Shown here in pieces: positions 6,524 through 7,908 of a stretch of 7,908 nt of DNA (position 1 is the first letter of the stretch; every line of letters starts with the position of its first letter). The translations under genes were made by a program, and so were the position numbers. Source of the stretch: an uncultured Chitinophagaceae bacterium. GTDB taxonomy: Bacteria > Bacteroidota > Bacteroidia > Chitinophagales > Chitinophagaceae. The stretch lies in NCBI GenBank assembly GCA_937996595.1, contig CALKVC010000137.1, positions 1-7,908 on the forward strand. The letters run 5' to 3'. The notes under the pieces are model-generated. The model saw nothing but the letters and a program-made list of their open reading frames with translations. It had not been told where the DNA came from and ran no database searches.

Positions 6524-6582
6524 AGTTTTCATAGGGTACGGATTAAAAGCGGGGCACTGTATTTACAGTCTGCCCCTTTTTT
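6524..6582 (+). ncRNA. Possible ~58-nt small RNA ending in an intrinsic terminator
   Basis: The segment lies between the exact -7 match at 6512-6519 and the strong hairpin with six T residues at 6551-6582. Transcription starting a few bases after the box would yield an RNA of about 58 nt with no ORF. The 5' part can also form a GTACC/GGTAC stem (6519-6523 with 6535-6539), though its left arm may lie before the start site. The T-run is better on the plus strand than on the minus strand, arguing for a real plus-strand transcript, and sucC already has its own terminator. It matches no RNA family I recognise. Confidence 0.28.
6545..6582. terminator. Strong terminator hairpin, probably bidirectional
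   Basis: GGGGCA (6551-6556) pairs with TGCCCC (6571-6576). Inside it CTGT (6557-6560) pairs with ACAG (6565-6568), leaving a 4-nt loop and a TC bulge. On the plus strand six T residues follow at once (6577-6582). On the minus strand the A-run at 6545-6548 gives a shorter T tract. The hairpin therefore fits termination of the membrane-protein gene, whose stop is 22 bp away, and of any plus-strand transcript. Confidence 0.85.
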
Positions 6583-6604
6583 ATATTCCATACTTTCTTC
6601 AGCT

Positions 6605-7018
6605 TTATTTTTTCCAGTTAAACCTTAATAGCAATAAAGCCGTTATTAAAAACGGGATGGATGAAAGCAGTATCCTGATATTTGGAGATACTATGCCAAT
6701 AAAAAACAAAAATGACATTAGCAGGCCCAGGCAAGCCAGTCCTATCAGTGAAAATAGGCGGGATGGATTTTTCTGAAAAACAGTATATAATATCAACCCC
6801 TGTCCAATAAAAGGTAATATTATCAGCGGATGCAAAACGGATACAGGTTCTGCTAATGCCTTTTTCAACACTTCTGCTTCTCCCTGGAAAATGAACATCC
6901 GGTTTCCCTTACCCCATTCAAGATAACCAAACAGGAATGAAATGAAAAGCACGGCGTTCAAAATCCTTTTTTCCCTTGCATGTTTTAACCGGTTATCATC
7001 CTGGTTTCCCTGCATCAT
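6605..7018 (-). CDS. Small four-helix membrane protein of unknown function (137 aa)
   Basis: I choose the ATG at 7018-7016. A TTG at 7030 would add only four residues, and a second ATG follows directly at 7015. The N-terminal 18 residues are polar and positively charged. Four hydrophobic segments follow at about residues 19-36, 61-83, 88-110 and 115-132, and the protein ends in Asn-Trp-Lys-Lys. The loop between segments 1 and 2 contains FIFQGEAEVLKKALAEPVS. The positive N-terminus and even number of helices suggest both ends lie in the cytoplasm. I recognise no family and no catalytic motif. It is a single gene, divergent from the GNAT gene, with a bidirectional terminator just downstream. 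Confidence 0.7.
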   Translation of the reverse strand: MMQGNQDDNRLKHAREKRILNAVLFISFLFGYLEWGKGNRMFIFQGEAEVLKKALAEPVSVLHPLIILPFIGQGLILYTVFQKNPSRLFSLIGLACLGLLMSFLFFIGIVSPNIRILLSSIPFLITALLLLRFNWKK

Positions 7019-7027
7019 GTTTTTTTG

Positions 7028-7035
7028 CAAAACTA
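7028..7035 (-). promoter_or_regulatory. Candidate -7 promoter element for the membrane-protein gene
   Basis: On the minus strand the box reads TAGTTTTG, an exact fit to TAnnTTTG, ending 9 bp before the chosen ATG at 7018. That spacing would leave almost no untranslated leader, so either the mRNA is nearly leaderless or the match is accidental. No -33 element is apparent. Confidence 0.28.
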
Positions 7036-7063
7036 CATATTAATAATTACGATGGATAAGTAC

Positions 7064-7119
7064 CTGTATCATGCATCTAATATCCTGCATCCTTTATCCT
7101 GTATCTTGTATCCTGCATC
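7064..7119. repeat. Degenerate heptanucleotide tandem repeat
   Basis: Eight consecutive in-phase 7-bp units fit the consensus CTGTATC or CTGCATC, and the last three bases are ATC in every unit. A decayed unit (TCTTATC) follows in the same phase at 7127-7133. The array sits between the divergent promoters of the membrane-protein and GNAT genes. Being 7-bp periodic it is not a codon-phase repeat, and the apparent upstream coding extension of the GNAT frame through it is an artefact. Its function is unknown. Confidence 0.8.
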
Positions 7120-7145
7120 CCTCAACTCTTATCCTCGCTTTCCCG

Positions 7146-7153
7146 TATCTTGC
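7146..7153 (+). promoter_or_regulatory. Candidate -7 promoter element for the GNAT gene
   Basis: TATCTTGC shares its first six bases with the boxes ahead of sucC and the ATP-grasp-like gene, and ends 16 bp before the GNAT ATG at 7170. The base sequence also resembles the neighbouring heptad repeats (GTATCTTG), so part of the match may reflect repeat descent rather than promoter function. Confidence 0.3.
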
Positions 7154-7169
7154 CTTAAAACTTCGAGAC

Positions 7170-7724
7170 ATGATCACTATTAATTTCAATCCTTTCCCGG
7201 TAATAGAAACTGAAAGGCTGCTCCTGCGTGCAGTGAATATGAACGATTGTGAAGCCATGTATTTTCTGCGAAGCAATAAAGAAGTTACCAAACACTTCAA
7301 TCGTGATCCGGATGCAGATATGCAAGTCACCAGGGCTAAAATAGTTGAGATTTTACAAAACCAGGAGAAGAATGAAGCCGTTTTCTGGGTGATTGCCTGG
7401 AAAGAAAATCCATCAACCATGATTGGCAATATCGGTTACTGGCGCATAGAGGCTCAGCATCACCGGGCTGAAATAGGTTACCTGTTACACCCGGAACACT
7501 GGAAAAAAGGAATCATGAAAGAAGCATTGAAAGCTGTGCTGGATTATGCCTTCAATTCAATGAAACTGCACAGTATAGAAGCAAATATAAATCCAGACAA
7601 CACAGCATCAGCGGTTTTGCTGGAGCGATGCGGTTTTGTACGGGAAGCCTATTTTAAAGAAAATATTTTTCACAACGGTGTATATTATGATTCAGCGATA
7701 TATTCCAAACTGTCCGGTCAGTAA
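7170..7724 (+). CDS. GNAT N-acetyltransferase, RimJ/RimL type (Acetyltransf_3)
   Basis: The product is a cytoplasmic acetyltransferase that transfers acetyl from acetyl-CoA to an amine, possibly a protein N-terminus or a small molecule; the acceptor cannot be read. From the ATG at 7170 it is 184 residues, the normal family size. An upstream ATG at 7071 would add 33 residues encoded by the heptad repeat and is rejected. The N-terminal IETERLLLRAVNMND (12-26) is the typical RimJ/RimL opening. GNIGYWRIEAQHHRAEIGYLL (86-106) gives the central strands, and HPEHWKKGIMKEAL (107-120) the acetyl-CoA pyrophosphate loop. NPDNTASAVLLERCGF (141-156) is motif B, and the protein ends in the usual strand VYYDSAIYSKL. 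Its stop region overlaps the end of the convergent gene by 7 bp. It stands alone rather than in an operon. Confidence 0.93.
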   Translation: MITINFNPFPVIETERLLLRAVNMNDCEAMYFLRSNKEVTKHFNRDPDADMQVTRAKIVEILQNQEKNEAVFWVIAWKENPSTMIGNIGYWRIEAQHHRAEIGYLLHPEHWKKGIMKEALKAVLDYAFNSMKLHSIEANINPDNTASAVLLERCGFVREAYFKENIFHNGVYYDSAIYSKLSGQ

Positions 7725-7908
7725 TCATTGGAAGGTTTATTTTTTCCCTTATCATCCGGTTTCCGGTTTTCCGGTTTACTCATCACCGCTTTGGGATTTT
7801 GCTCTTCTTTCTTTTGATCCTTTGATGAAGGCAGTGAATCTGTTTTTTTCTTTGACTGATTCGTTTTGTCATCTTCAAACAAAATCTGTTCTTCCCTTTT
7901 TCCACGCC
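7718..7908 (-). CDS. C-terminal tail of an unidentified protein, cut by right edge
   Basis: The minus-strand frame is open from the window edge to the TGA at 7720-7718, giving 62 complete codons. The composition is extreme: mostly Lys, Glu, Asp, Asn, Ser, Gln and Pro with almost no hydrophobic residues beyond an EQILFEDD stretch near the start, so it is probably a disordered tail. Three CCGGTTT copies (7756-7762, 7763-7769, 7771-7777) encode a Lys-Pro-rich repeat. Such tails occur on several envelope and nucleic-acid-binding proteins in Bacteroidota, including some penicillin-binding proteins, but nothing here identifies the parent protein. The steady Lys codons and the tail-to-tail overlap with the GNAT gene favour a real gene end. 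Confidence 0.55.
   Translation of the reverse strand, partial: RGKREEQILFEDDKTNQSKKKTDSLPSSKDQKKEEQNPKAVMSKPENRKPDDKGKNKPSNDY

Noticed and set aside
7064..7119. CRISPR array or protein-coding repeat
   Set aside because: Units are only 7 bp with no spacers, and 7-bp periodicity shifts frame from unit to unit, so neither interpretation fits.
7071..7169. Upstream ATG giving the GNAT protein a 33-residue N-terminal extension
   Set aside because: The extension is translated from the heptad repeat, and family members begin at about the ATG at 7170 just before the IETERLLLR motif.

Overview
The window looks like chromosomal DNA from a member of the Bacteroidota, most likely a Chitinophagaceae-type organism. 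The support is a signal-peptide-bearing outer-membrane protein of the 'putative porin' (Porin_10) type, upstream boxes resembling the Bacteroidota -7 promoter element TAnnTTTG, weak or absent Shine-Dalgarno sequences, and moderate GC. No rRNA, tRNA, CRISPR array, insertion sequence or phage gene was seen. The taxonomic call is an inference from gene families and promoter style, not from a marker gene.

Layout, left to right. Positions 1-379 (minus) hold the N-terminal 126 residues of a COG3687/PF10118-type predicted metal-dependent hydrolase that runs off the left edge. A 173-bp divergent intergenic region follows, with a perfect 12-bp inverted repeat around a candidate promoter. Next is a two-gene unit on the plus strand: an ATP-grasp-like protein (553-1743) and, 10 bp later, an all-alpha protein with CHAD-like features (1754-2746). 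Facing it is the porin-like gene (2739-4736, minus), whose stop codon lies inside the last codons of the plus-strand gene. A divergent region (4737-4917) carries candidate promoters for the porin and for sucC (4918-6129, plus), the ADP-forming succinyl-CoA ligase beta subunit. sucC ends in a strong intrinsic terminator and is not followed by sucD.

Positions 6130-6604 are a 475-bp gene-poor stretch. It holds the sucC terminator, a few hairpins, and a consensus -7 box about 30 bp before a second strong terminator, which together could define a very short RNA. Then come a four-helix membrane protein of unknown function (6605-7018, minus), a divergent region containing a degenerate heptanucleotide tandem repeat, a RimJ/RimL-type GNAT acetyltransferase (7170-7724, plus), and the Lys/Glu-rich C-terminal tail of a protein entering from the right edge (7718-7908, minus). 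Its stop overlaps the GNAT stop region.

Most of the window is ordinary housekeeping and envelope content. The least explained parts are the ATP-grasp/CHAD-like pair with its inverted-repeat promoter region, the candidate short RNA near 6520-6582, and the heptad repeat at 7064-7119.
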